64,000 nt of DNA from Lunularia cruciata (lineage: Eukaryota > Streptophyta > Marchantiopsida > Lunulariales > Lunulariaceae). Below are positions 11,150 through 21,689 of this stretch, piece after piece. Where the stretch lies: positions 620,001 to 684,000 of the forward strand of contig OX419757.1 of the NCBI GenBank assembly GCA_948567375.1, written 5' to 3'. The notes under the pieces were generated by a model that worked only from the letters and a program-made list of their open reading frames with translations, was not told the origin of the DNA and ran no database searches. The position numbers were made by a program, and so were the translations under genes. Each line of letters opens with the position of its first letter. Positions within the stretch are counted from its first letter, which is position 1.

Positions 11150-11545
11150 AATAATTTACCAACAATCAGATACTAATTATAATCAAGCCACATCTACTCT
11201 AGCTAAGAGACTCCATGTAATACTTGTTGGCCTTTGTCCACCATAGCCAAGAAGCTCAACATCAAAGAAGTGAGCTCTCCAGAATTGGACTTCAAAAGTA
11301 TACCTCTTTGCTCAACCTAGGTCTCCAACCCTAATGACACCATTGATGGCACATCCGATGATGTGAACAATGGGAGTGATGGTGAGTCCCACCATGATCA
11401 ATAACACTAACATGAAATTTTTTCACCAACAAGTAGTCCATGAGTAACTACCAGAATAACTATGATTTCAAACACTATCACTCCAATGTTTGAGCAAATT
11501 AGCTTTGGTGCTACAAATGTCATGATAATTACTGTGCTTATATAC
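11150..11545 (-). repeat. Dispersed repeat shared with 34150-34520; candidate 3' LTR of the family-2 element
   Basis: Blocks such as CCACTCTAGCTAARAGACTC-like sequence, a CTTTGTCCACCATAG block and an AACTAYCARAATAACTAT block occur in the same order and orientation at both places. One copy lies downstream of the minus-strand pol genes at 12180-15076. The other lies upstream of the minus-strand gag near 27000. That is where the 3' and 5' LTRs of one minus-strand element should be. The copies are well diverged. Confidence 0.5.
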
Positions 11546-12179
11546 ATAGCTAAAAAAATACATCATTATCAACATCATACCCTAAAGAAGCATAACTCAC
11601 ATATAAGTCATACATGAACTCTAAAGTGCCATAATTTTCCTCCTAGCTAGCGGTTAGGCCCCCTAACTCTTACTCCATATACTAAATATTCTCATATAGA
11701 TATACTCCAAGCATGTGATACGCCCCATGGTGGGCAAAGATTAGAAGGCCGGGTGCTATTGAGCCCCTATCTACAATCTATATCACATTAAGGATAAACT
11801 AATTATAGGTCAAGTACATCTAGGACATAACCATCATCCTTGAGGGGAGGAGTCAAACATTCCATATGCCATCCTCTTGAACAACTATCACACATCAACA
11901 TGGGAGCAGCTCCACCATAAGAGCCGCATACCATACACTAAAAGCCTACATGTACAAGTGCCAAGCTTGGATCCATAATGTCATCAAAATTTTGGCGGTG
12001 GCATGGCATACAATTTTACCCATGATCCTTCTAAGCAACACCATCATATCCTTCCAACAAAAGAACTCCAAAAGACAAAACCTCACTCAATCTCAAGATA
12101 GTGTGGCATGTAGTAACATCAAGTGTCATAAGTGCAATCTATTATAGATATACATAGTCACCTAGATGAAATCAACAAA
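11546..12179. other. Region past the family-2 integrase; decayed, no gene
   Basis: AT-rich sequence between the integrase remnant and the LTR-like repeat. It contains the second copy of a degenerate ~75-bp direct repeat (11553-11635; first copy 11010-11085). The plus ORF at 11950-12147 has no recognisable domain. It is probably the 3' untranslated part of the family-2 element. Confidence 0.35.
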
Positions 12180-12383
12180 TTGAAGGTCATAATGTCCTCA
12201 TCAAATAATAGCATAGCATAAGGTATCCCTTTGCTGAGCAATTGCTAAATTCTCAAGGGCCATCAACATCACTCTCCAAAAGATCTCTACACATTGAGAA
12301 CATGCACTCATCCATATGTTGGGATTATCCAGGTCCAAAACTATAGTAGCATCACGATGAATGACTATAGGTAAATCTGGATC

Positions 12384-13010
12384 TCATCTATAGAGTAGAA
12401 AGTAAGGAGAGAAGGATGCTAAGATGGCTTGCTGGTTGAACCGATAGCCCATGGCCAACCAAGGTAAATGGAGATCCCAATCTCCCAAGTGGCCACTCTG
12501 CAAACTATACCTATGCAATCCTCTCTTCATTGTTTGAACCACTCTCTCTACTAAGACATCTGCCTCAAGGTGATCTTGGGAGGTAGTATGATGATCAATC
12601 AAAGCCTTGTCACACAAGACCTGAAACTTCCCCAAGAACTCTAAACCTTGATCAGTCAAAACCTCAATTGGTGTACCAAAATGACTAAGAACCCAATCCA
12701 AGTATGAGTAAGCTATCCCTTCACTGGACTTATCAGAAAGTGCCACCAACTCAATTCACTTGGAGAAGTGCACCACCATAACCAAAACATACCAATGATG
12801 TCTTACTATTAATGGTAAAGGTCCAACAAAATCCAAACTCCAATAGTAGCACAATCCCTTGATAGGTAATGGGTGTAACTATGGCATAAGAGCATTAATT
12901 GATGCTCTAACTTGATCACAAACCACACATCTAGCAACAAACTATTGTACATTGGTTTGCATATTGTACCACCAATAATGACTTTAGAGTAAGCTATATA
13001 TATGCTTTAT
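12384..13010 (-). pseudogene. Integrase of the family-2 Ty3/gypsy element
   Basis: Reading the minus strand from 13010 down gives an H2C2 zinc-binding remnant (H-Y-W-W-Y-N then C-V-V-C), a D-F-V-G-P-L-P stretch that holds the first catalytic Asp, and then an open frame at 12384-12749 with T-D-Q-G (second Asp) and L-V-E-R-V-V-Q-T-M-K-R-G-L, containing the catalytic Glu region, followed by P-W-L-A-M-G-Y-R-F. This is the DDE integrase core of Ty3/gypsy elements. It inserts element cDNA into the genome. Stops interrupt the reading upstream of 12749. Confidence 0.85.
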
Positions 13011-13399
13011 TTCAAAATATTCTAGCTCTTCATGAGCATGATGTACCAACTATGGTCTTTGAGATGGAAGTGGTACTACTCGCACTCTTTTATCCTCCCA
13101 TACACAAAGAAGGTGTTTGCCCTCCAATCTAAATTGCATGGCTTGGTGAAACACATAGTCTTTCTCCTTGGCAACAATTGTGCCACCCACAACACCAATG
13201 CAAAGATAATCTATCATTAGGATATCATCATGAATGTCTTGTTGACTTGTACCAATATCTACACCCTTTAGATCTATGATCTCAACAATTCCTCCTATAT
13301 GTGCTAAGAGATATACCACCAAGGCCTCAAAAAATATACATAGAAAGGTAGATGCATGCCAATCTGGCACCATCTCCTTGTCTATCTTACCATGCCAAC

Positions 13400-13700
13400 A
13401 TGCTCTAATTTGATCTCACTGGCTGGGACATGGGTTTCTATTCAACCCATCTGCATCATAGTTCACTACTCCCAATCTATGAATAACCATGAAATCATAC
13501 TCATATAAGGTTAGAGCCCATCATGCAAGTTTCTTTGAAAGCTTGTTGGACTCCATCAACACCTCAATGATTGATGATCAATGATGAGAGTGAAAGGAGT
13601 TTCAAATAAGTAACATCAGAAATGTGCTATTGCCCATACTACTACCAAGCATTGTCCCTCATGTGAACTATACTTTGCCTCTATTGAATTGATGGAGCAC
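13400..13700 (-). pseudogene. RNase H-like remnant of the family-2 element
   Basis: The minus strand reads I-I-D-H-Q-S-L followed later by A-D-G-L-N-R-N-P-C-P-S, the typical end of the Ty3/gypsy RNase H region (DH-SL and DGLSRNP type motifs). This domain removes the RNA strand during reverse transcription. It lies between RT and integrase, the usual order. Stops are present. Confidence 0.7.
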
Positions 13701-13959
13701 CTAGCATGGACCACCACAAACTCCTTCTCCTCATCATCGTGTTGGGTGAGCATTTCTCCAAGCCCCAACATACTCCAATCAGTATGAACTTGGAATGGTT
13801 GTCCTTTGATCTATCTCTTAGAATAGGGACAAATGTCAACCTCTCCTTGAGCTCTATAAAATCTCTCTCCTACTCATCTCCCCAACACCACTCATCTGTA
13901 CTCTTGGTTAGCTTTGTCAAGGCCTTGGCAATGTCACTAAATCCTCTAACATATCAGTG

Positions 13960-15076
13960 ATAGAAGTTTGGCACCTAAAGGATGCTTGCACTTTGCTCAC
14001 ATATGTAGGTTGACAAATATATGCACTAGCCTCCACCTTGGTGTGATGAACACCAAGTTGTCTAGGGTAGATAGTGTGACCCAAATACTCAACCTGCTCA
14101 TGGAAGAATCTACACTTTCCAAGATTTTATTTGAGTCCATGAGCTCTCAACTTATCAAACAACTCCAACAAATGTCTCTCACGCTCCTCCACAATAATGC
14201 TATAGACTAAAATATCATCAATATAGCATTGAGTGAAATCCAATCTTGCTAGGAGCCTATCCATGATCCTCTTGAACTCGGCAAGAGTGTTCTTTAATCC
14301 AAATGGAAAGAACTTCCACTAATATAATATATCTTTACCGTGAGATCAATAGCCAAACATGCTATCTTGGACTTGTCTTTCTCTTTGATCATCAATTGAT
14401 GATACCTTTCTTGAAGATCCAAAGTACTAAAGACCTTTGCATGCTCAATTATATCAAAGATCTCCTCTAGTGTATGCATGACATACCAATCAACCCTAGT
14501 TTGTTGATTGATAGGATAGTAATCTCCACACATTAGCCTATCTGTGTAGTTGCCATGCATATCCTTCTTGGCTAGTATCATTATAGCTAAGGCATACTCT
14601 CCATGCAAAACCTTTGCCAAATCTCTACTTTGGCTCTAAATCAATCTTCTCTTATGTCACTATATCTATAGGGATGTTAAAAAATTGTTGTATCACTAGT
14701 AAGCTCAAGCTCAATCCAAATACTAGGTCCTTTCGGAGCACCCAAATTCTTCATATTGAAGACAAAACAATTTGTGTAGCTCCTCAAGAACCTCCAAACT
14801 CTTTATCTTTCCCCTCCTTTAAACTTGGGTCCAATATCTTGCTCCCAAGTATCTTATGTAACTAATATAGGAGTGGAAGATGCATTAACTAGCTACTACA
14901 TTGAGCCTTTGGAAGCAATAACATCATGCTCACAATCACTAGAGTCCACAACCTCAATGTGGGAAACTCTCTTTGATTTGGCTGCAAGCTCCATACATCC
15001 CAAGTAGACCAAGAGTGTAACCCAAGTAGACCATGTTTATTTGGATGGACCCTAAGTAGACCACTCTCACTACGAG
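13960..15076 (-). pseudogene. Reverse transcriptase of the family-2 Ty3/gypsy element
   Basis: From about 14780 downward the minus strand reads G-A-P-K-G-P, then P-Y-R-Y-S-D-I, then an open frame at 14294-14620 with A-K-K-D-M-H-G-N-Y-T-D-R, C-G-D-Y-Y-P-I-N and V-F-S-T-L-D-L, the last holding the first catalytic Asp. The Y-I-D-D-I-L catalytic box is intact near 14215-14232. This is a Ty3/gypsy RT distinct from family 1. Upstream (14870-15076) is a linker with an acidic V-V-D-S-S-D-C-E stretch. The solo LTR at 15077 interrupts it; 15579-15653 is probably its continuation. Confidence 0.85.
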
Positions 15077-15578
15077 TGTAATAATATGGAATTTTTGGAC
15101 AAGTTAGTTGAGACTAATAAAGCAACAATAGGCCAAATTAGCCAAGAATTATAAAAATATTCTAGAAGCATCTAGGAAACTACTTGGTACCTTCCAAGTA
15201 TTGGGTAATGTGTAGTAGTGACTTTGAAGAGGAAGCTTCTTAGGAAGCTTTTCAGTTATCTTAGTTTGTACACCAAATCTGTGACTTCTAAAAAGAAGCT
15301 TCTTGGGAAGCTTCTTGACTAGCTTAGCTTGCACGCCAAGTATGACGCTTCTAGAAATGAAGCTTCTTGGGAAGCTTTTTGACTAATTTAGCTTGCACAC
15401 CAAGTAAACAACTTCTAGAAAGAAATTTCTAGAGAAACTTCTCAAGAGCCTTGCATGATCCCTATAAATACCAAAGCCTAAGCTCATGCTAGGCATTGGA
15501 GTTTCCCTCATTCAAGTGTCCCAATGTGATCCTTCACTCTGGTCTTCCATTGACTCTTTCTCTCCTTAGTCATTTACA
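15077..15578 (+). mobile_element. Solo LTR, family 1
   Basis: 502-bp LTR running TGTAATAATATGG to TTTACA, plus orientation. It is flanked by ACGAG on the left and ACTAG on the right, a 5-bp target duplication with one difference. No internal sequence or primer-binding site follows, so it probably arose by LTR-LTR recombination. A TATA box (TATAAATA) lies at 15463-15470. Upstream is a HindIII-rich block (about 15225-15445) with GAAGCTTC and TTCTAGAA units. Confidence 0.85.
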
Positions 15579-15653
15579 ACTAGCCATTGGTTGTGTCCCA
15601 AGAATACTGTACCCACTCGGTCCATCACCCTTAGCATATGCTTGAATCATTTC

Positions 15654-16159
15654 CATAAACAATCAAGGAGAGAAATAGGAGAATGGAAGATTAAAGTGAA
15701 AGGTCACATTGTGATTCTTGAATGAGTGAAACTCCAAATGTTTAGCATGAACAAGGGCTTTGGTATTTATAAGGAGCATACAAGGCTCTTGAGAAGCTTC
15801 TTAAAAGCACCTTCTTGGAGTGCAAGCCAAGCTAACAAAGAAACTTCTCAAGAGGCTTCCTTCTAGAAGTCGCCTACATGATGTGCAAGCTAAGCTAGTT
15901 AGAAGCTTCCCAAGAAACTTCCTTCTAGAAGCTACCTACTTGGTGTGCAAGCTAAGCTAACCGAGAAGCTTCTCAAGAAGGCTTCCTCCTAAAAATCACC
16001 ACTTGGTATGCATATTACCCAATGCTTAGAAGGTACCAAATAGCTTCCTAGATGTATGTAGAATATTCTTATTACTCTTGGCTAATTTGGCCTATTTTTT
16101 ACTTTCTTAGTCTTGACAAACTTATCAACTCCAATCTCGGCAAACTCCTTATTGTTACA
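15654..16159 (-). repeat. 3' LTR of the 15654-21262 element
   Basis: 506 bp. The inner end is intact (ATTGTTACA at 16151-16159) and the outer end has decayed to CATAAAC. Same family as the LTRs at 28213, 32408, 20779, 15077, 167 and 62804. It contains GAAGCTTC/TTCTAGAA blocks upstream of the TATA box on its own strand. Confidence 0.8.
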
Positions 16160-16179
16160 TATTCCTCCACCGCTAGTTA

Positions 16180-16760
16180 GTGACATCTTAGTCACCATGG
16201 AAGCTTCAAACTCCTAGATAGCCATTTGTGCATTTTGGAGATGATAAAGAGGCTCCCAAGTGGCATCATGAAAGGGATACCGTTTCCAAGGACCTTGTAC
16301 TCAATATGTGGCGGTCACTTTGAATGTGGTGATGTGCAGAATATAATAAACTTTATAATATGATAAGAATACAATAAAATTTATACTCCTCATGATCATT
16401 GATAGGCATAGGAGGAAGAGGGAGTTGGATATGAGAGGAAAAGGAAGATAGATTATATACAAAGTGTTTTAACTTGGAAATATGAAAGACAAGGTGGATT
16501 TGCATATGAGAAGCTAAGTCAAGTTGATAAGCAACAAGAGAAATGATTTGGGTGATATCAAATAAACCTATCCAATTAGGAGTAAGTTTAAGGACTTGGG
16601 TATCAAGTAGGAGGGGTAGGTTACAAGAAGAAAGCATGATCTTATCACCACATTGAAAAGTGAGATCACAATGGTGTTGGTCCACATATTGTTTTTGACA
16701 ATTTTGAGCAACAAGGAGATAAGATTTGACTTGTTGTAGAGATTGGAATATTATGGTCAA
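16180..16760 (-). pseudogene. Integrase C-terminal domain and chromodomain remnant, family 1
   Basis: The frame at 16353-16760 reads L-V-A-Q-N-C-Q-K-Q-Y-V-D, D-K-I-M-L-S-S and N-W-I-G-L-F-D-I-T-Q, the GPY/F-like integrase tail of Ty3 elements. Downstream on the minus strand comes I-N-D-H-E-E-Y-K, which normally opens the chromodomain of this family. That domain is disrupted by an AT-rich alteration near 16330-16380 and by stops. Confidence 0.75.
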
Positions 16761-18203
16761 GAAGGTGGAAGTATGAGGAACATGAGATGGAGGAGGAGTG
16801 AGAAGAGAATCTAGAACAATTGAATCTTGGCTAAAATTAAGGAAGATGGGAGTGAATCTGGTGCTTGCATGTTTGGAGTTATTGTAAGTAAACTCAAGAA
16901 CTCATCCCAATTGGTATGGTGAACATTGATAAAGCCACGAAGCATATCCTCCAAGGTAAAATTTGCATATTCAGTTTCTTCTATCAGTTTGAGGATGATA
17001 GATCATGGACAAAGTAAAATTTTTTTGAGTATTTGGAAGAGTGCTTGTCAAATTTTCCCATTGAAGCAAAGTTCATGGTTGGAGATGAGTATACAAGGCA
17101 TCCCATGATGCTTGAAGGCATTGTCAAAGTAGATTTAGGAAAATGTTGGAGCATCTACTATATCACTATATAGTAGATCACTATATATACTACATCTACT
17201 ACTATGTTGGGTTGTGCTAAATGGATTTGATTACTAAGCATATCCACAAACACCAATTGTGATTGCTCTGTGATCTAACTTTGTCTTGGGCAAGGATGCA
17301 ATGATATCTAAGCTCACGTGTTTCCATCAAGCAGATGGGATGGGAAGTGGTTGAAGGAGTCCACTTGGTTTTTGGTTGCTAGTCTTGTTGCATTGGCACA
17401 TCTCTCAAGATTGGAAAAACTCTCAAACATTTTGTGCCACTATCATTGGCATTGTAGGGTACCAAAGGTCTTGTCCACACCCACGTGATGAATGATTGGT
17501 AAGTCATGGGCTTCTTGAAGAAGCACAAGTTATAGATCACCCTTGGCTAGAACATAGATTTGGTTCTCCCAAAATAGAAGGCATTCCTTGAAGGCAAAGA
17601 TATTGTATTCCTTGTCATTTGTAGCAAGATGACCTTGTACCATTTGAAAGAAGGGGTCTTGTTTGAAAGCAATCTCAATCTCAATTTGGACCTTGGAGTC
17701 AATTGATATTGTCACAATTGTTGCCGTGATGAGAGGAAGAGATCTCAAATCAAGTCATAGTGATAGGGCATTAGGGATGACATGGAATCTATCAAGTTTA
17801 TACTCAAGTTTAAGGTCAAAAAATTGTAGTTGTTCCTCCTATCTATGATAACAACTCTTCATGTGTTCCAAATGTAATGTTTACAATAATGGTTTGTGAG
17901 TAGTTTTCATGATTACTTGTTTCCTCAAGAGATAATGCCTCCATACCTTGGTGGCATATACTATTGCTAATTGTTCTTGATCTCTAGTAAAGAAATTCCT
18001 TTTTGTAGTGCTTAGTCGGTGAGACACAAAGACAATGGGATGTAATACATTTGAGAATCCTATTGCAACATGGCTCCTATGGCAAAGTTAGAAGTATCAA
18101 AATAAACCACACAAGGTAGTTGAGGGTCATATAGTTGAAAATGGGTCTTGAAGATACCATGTGTTTCAGCTTCTAGAATGCTTCTTTGTGCTTGGTGGTC
18201 TAC

Positions 18204-18900
18204 TTAAAGCTTGAGTTCTTCCCCAAAAGGTTGGTCAATGGTGTGGGAAAATAAGCATGGTAGTGGATGAACCATCAGTAAAAATTTTCCAATCCAATAA
18301 ATGCCCATATCCTTTGGATTAGGCCAATCAATAATTATCTTGATTTTATCTTCTTCCATCTTGATTCCCTCCGAAGAGGTCTTGTGACCCAAGAAGGTAA
18401 CTTCCTTCTATCAAAATGCACACTTTGACTTCTTGCAATAGAACTTCCATTGACATAATCATCTTAGGACTTCTTGCACTTGATTTTTATGTTCTAACTC
18501 CATTTTGCTATAAATTAAAATATCATCCAAGAAAACCAGCACGTACCAATCCATTAGCCCATCCAAAGCCCAATCCATGAAGATTGTTGTAGCATTAGTG
18601 AGCCCAAAAGGTAGAACTCTCTATTCAAAATACCCATACCTTGTGTGAAAGGTGATCTTTTTCACATTGTCTTTATGAATGTGATCTACCAATAACCGCT
18701 TCAAAGATCCAACTTAGAGAATTATCATGCTCCACTCAATTACTCTAACAATTCATCAATTTGAGGCAAGGGATATGCATTCTTCATTGTTTGTCTATTG
18801 AGGCCACATTTATCAATACAAAAGCAAAGTCCTCCATCCTTCTTTGGGACGAATAATATTGGTGTTCCTCAATCAGATATACTATGTCATATGAAATATT
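18204..18900 (-). pseudogene. Reverse transcriptase of the 15654-21262 element
   Basis: The minus strand carries V-F-L-D-D-I-L-I-Y-S near 18510-18540, which is the RT catalytic box in the F-x-D-D form common in Ty3 elements. It then carries F-L-G-H-K-T-S-S-E-G-I-K-M and I-I-D-W-P-N-P-K at 18300-18400, the RT/RNase H connection. Fingers and palm extend to about 18900 with stops. Confidence 0.8.
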
Positions 18901-19299
18901 TCTCTAAAAACTCCATCAGTGTTGTTCAAAGCTCATCCAACTCCTTTGGTGAGAGCCAATAGATTGGTCTACTCACTAGAGTACTTCTTGGTAATAACTC
19001 AATCATGAAGTGCATAACACAATAAGAAGGTAATCCATTCAATAGATCATTCAAAAACACATATGAAAACTCTTAAACTATTTGATCAACCATTGCTTTA
19101 TGAGGCTTCTAGCCCTCATCAAATTCTCCACATGCAATTGACTTGATCTACACTACAAAAATAGATTTATCTTCCTCCAAAGTTTGCTCTATGGTTGCTT
19201 TATTGATAAACTTCTCATCTCGCAATTGACTACTCTTAGATGCCTTACTCAAAGGTGCCAAACAACCAAATCAAAATCTTTTACTTTGGTGTTGTACTC

Positions 19300-19800
19300 A
19301 AATTTATCATTGGGTCCAATCATATTGAACCTTCTGACTTTCAAGCCAAGGCAAACCTAAGATGACATCATATAATCCAAATATTCTTTTGCAATCCTGA
19401 ATATAACAAGATGTGAGGTACAAAATGTAGAACCATTTTTGCCATCTACCATCATCAATCTACTTCCAATTACTAACTAGATAGGAATACTTAATTCCTT
19501 TCCTAATTGTATGGACATGCAATTCTTTGAACTTCCAAAATCAACCAAAATCTTACAACCATGATCAGATATCATACCTTACAAGTGAAAGAAACTTGCA
19601 TAGGTCTAGTTTTCAATCTTATTGGAACTAATCAAGTTCCTAGTAGGTGGCTCAAAATTTCCTACTAGGATTCTTTGTTTCCTTGCTCATTCTGCTCCAC
19701 AAACTCTATTTGGGCAATTTCTCAAGGTCATTCATTCTTGAGTGGACATTCAACAATGTGTTGTCTAATTTGGTGACAATAAAAGCAACCACCACTTGGT
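19300..19800 (-). pseudogene. Gag zinc knuckle and protease region of the 15654-21262 element
   Basis: Near 19740-19800 the minus strand reads C-F-Y-C-H-Q-I-R-Q-H-I-V-E-C, a gag zinc knuckle in which the expected His has become Gln one place earlier. Protease-like sequence follows at about 19300-19620 but is too decayed to confirm the catalytic D-S/T-G. Confidence 0.6.
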
Positions 19801-20762
19801 GATGATTGTTCCTGATCTATTGTGCTAAGTGGTTTCCCTTGGATGGTATCAATCTCCATCGGTGCAAGCTCCTCCACCCGTGTGTAATGTGTTGGTAGGT
19901 TTTGTGAAAGTCAAGATCAAGACCAAGTGTTTTGGCTCTTGCATAGTCACCTCCAATTTGTTTTGTGACTTCAAGCTCCTCACAAATCAATTCAAAGCTT
20001 CACCTTCTAGTATGTTTGGAATCTACATAATGGTGTTTTGAAATTGCATGATGTAGCTCCTCATAGAGCCAATCTACTTCTACTTTGCCAACCTATCTCG
20101 TACGGCTTGTGTGACATTAATAACTTAAAATTGACCACGTATTGCACTCTTGAATTCTTCTCGTGTCAAGATTGGTGCAAAAGTTTATCATTCAACTCAC
20201 TCCATTTGGAACTGCCACCATAGCTTTGCCACTCCATCTAATTGGCTTGAAGCCAAGAGAATTTATTTTTGTTCATCTTAGATTTGTAGCTTTGAAATAA
20301 GTTCACAATCAAACATAAAATTCTCTATTGCACAAGGGAGATTCTTGCCTTCAAATACCTTGGGAATTTGAAATCAAATTGCTCTTCTCCTTCTTGAAAT
20401 GGTGCTCTTTCTACATACTTGTGTCATTGATGGTCATGTTATTCCAACAATCAAGTAAGGTGCTCAATTTCTTAATGCATAGCAATGATAACTTCTAGCA
20501 TTGCCATTATGGCTGCTACTTTATCAAACAATCTACAAGTTATCTAAATTAACTCAAAAATGCAGCACGTCCACCATTCTCCATAAGTTACAATTAGAGG
20601 TATGAAGGGTTCATCGAACAAGATGATCATATTCAAAAACTTCTATCCAAAGCATGAGGTGATGAACTATGTAAAATGATTCTTGGATAGTACATGGACA
20701 CAAAAATCCCAATGGTTTAGCGGAAATGGATTTGGTGGTCCATAAATTCCATCCATTGCATT

Positions 20763-20778
20763 CTTGCTCTAATACCAA
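20763..20778 (-). other. Primer-binding site of the 15654-21262 element
   Basis: The minus strand reads TTGGTATTAGAGCAAG directly inside the 5' LTR. It is complementary to the 3' end of initiator tRNA-Met with one change, and it fixes the orientation of the element. Confidence 0.8.
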
Positions 20779-21262
20779 TGTAAAAGACCAAGGAGAGAAA
20801 TAGGAGAATGAAATATCAGAATGAAAGATCACATTGGGACTCTTGAATGAGGAAAAATCCAAATGCCTAGTATGAACTTAGGCTTTGGTATTTATAGGGA
20901 GCATACAAGGCTCTTGAGAGAAAATTTTCAAGAAGTTTCCTTAAACCCTCCTTCTTGGAGTGCAAGTCAAGTTAACTAAGAAAATTTTCAAGAAATTTCT
21001 TTCTAGAAGCCACGTACTTGGTATGCAAGTTGGCTTCCCAAGAAGCTTTTTCCTAGAAGCTACCTACTTGGTGTGCAAGCTAAGTTAGTCGGGAAACTTC
21101 CTCCTAGAATTCACCACTTGGTATGCACATTATCCATACTTGGAAGGTACCAAGTAGCTTCCTATATGCTTCTAGGATATTTGTATAACTCTTGGCTAAT
21201 TTAGCCTATTTTGCTACTTCCTTAGTCTTGACTAATTTATCTACAAACTCTATATTGTTATA
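20779..21262 (-). repeat. 5' LTR of the 15654-21262 element
   Basis: 484 bp from TGTAAAAGACC to ATTGTTATA. The last three bases should be ACA; the change is C to T. It is about 22 bp shorter than its partner at 15654-16159. Confidence 0.85.
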
Positions 21263-21497
21263 ATCTTGATAAGCGCAAAGTTCACAAGAGTTAGAGTAGT
21301 GATCCCTATCAAGCATGTCTTATGTTACTTTGCCTAGCCAAGGCTCATAATCTAGGTCAAACAATTCAAGTCCATAGCCTGACTTAACACTTGATGCTTG
21401 GATGCTTTTGACATTGTTGTCATAGTGGTAAGACCGGTAAGAAAACCCATTGCCCGCTATCATTGGGAAAATAATTCACAATTATCATTGGTGCCAT
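21263..21497. other. Unassigned flank to the right of the family-1 element
   Basis: No ORF with recognisable content. It may continue the family-2 element. Confidence 0.3.
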
Positions 21498-21670
21498 TTG
21501 GCGAGCTCAAGAGTTTCCTTTTATGTTACATAAGCTTGAGAGTTTTGTTTACTTTTTGCATGAGCTCAGGAGTCTCTTTTGTGTTACACCAACTCATGAC
21601 TTTTGTTTATGTTACTAGAGTCTCAAGAGTATTTCATTTAGTGTCATTTGAGCATAAGAGTCTTTTGGCT
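21498..21670. repeat. Degenerate ~30-bp tandem repeat
   Basis: Five to six imperfect units of the type GAGCTCAAGAGTTTCCTTTT followed by ATGTTAC-like sequence. Unit starts are marked by GAGCTCAAGAG, CTTGAGAG, GAGCTCAGGAG, GAGTCTCAAGAG and GAGCATAAGAG. Confidence 0.65.
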
Positions 21671-21689
21671 TGGAGAGAGGGCCTTGAAG

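Larger units (their letters stand above)
15654..21262 (-). mobile_element. Family-1 Ty3/gypsy chromovirus-like element, near full length but dead
   Basis: A 5.6-kb element on the minus strand. The 5' LTR is 20779-21262, the primer-binding site (TTGGTATTAGAGCAAG) is 20763-20778, and the 3' LTR is 15654-16159. Right to left, gag with a C-x2-C zinc knuckle lies near 19740-19800, a protease region at about 19300-19620, RT with intact V-F-L-D-D-I-L near 18510-18540, an RT/RNase H linker at 18204-18392, an integrase C-terminal part at 16353-16760, and a chromodomain remnant at 16180-16300. Terminal bases have decayed (TG to CA at 15654; ACA to ATA at 21260-21262). The flanks ATTTC and ATCTT differ by two C/T changes, so the target duplication is only tentative. 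Confidence 0.85.

Noticed and set aside
12384-12749. Reading the integrase ORF as an intact host gene
   Set aside because: Its motifs are those of a Ty3/gypsy integrase, and decayed RT and RNase H lie directly upstream on the same strand.
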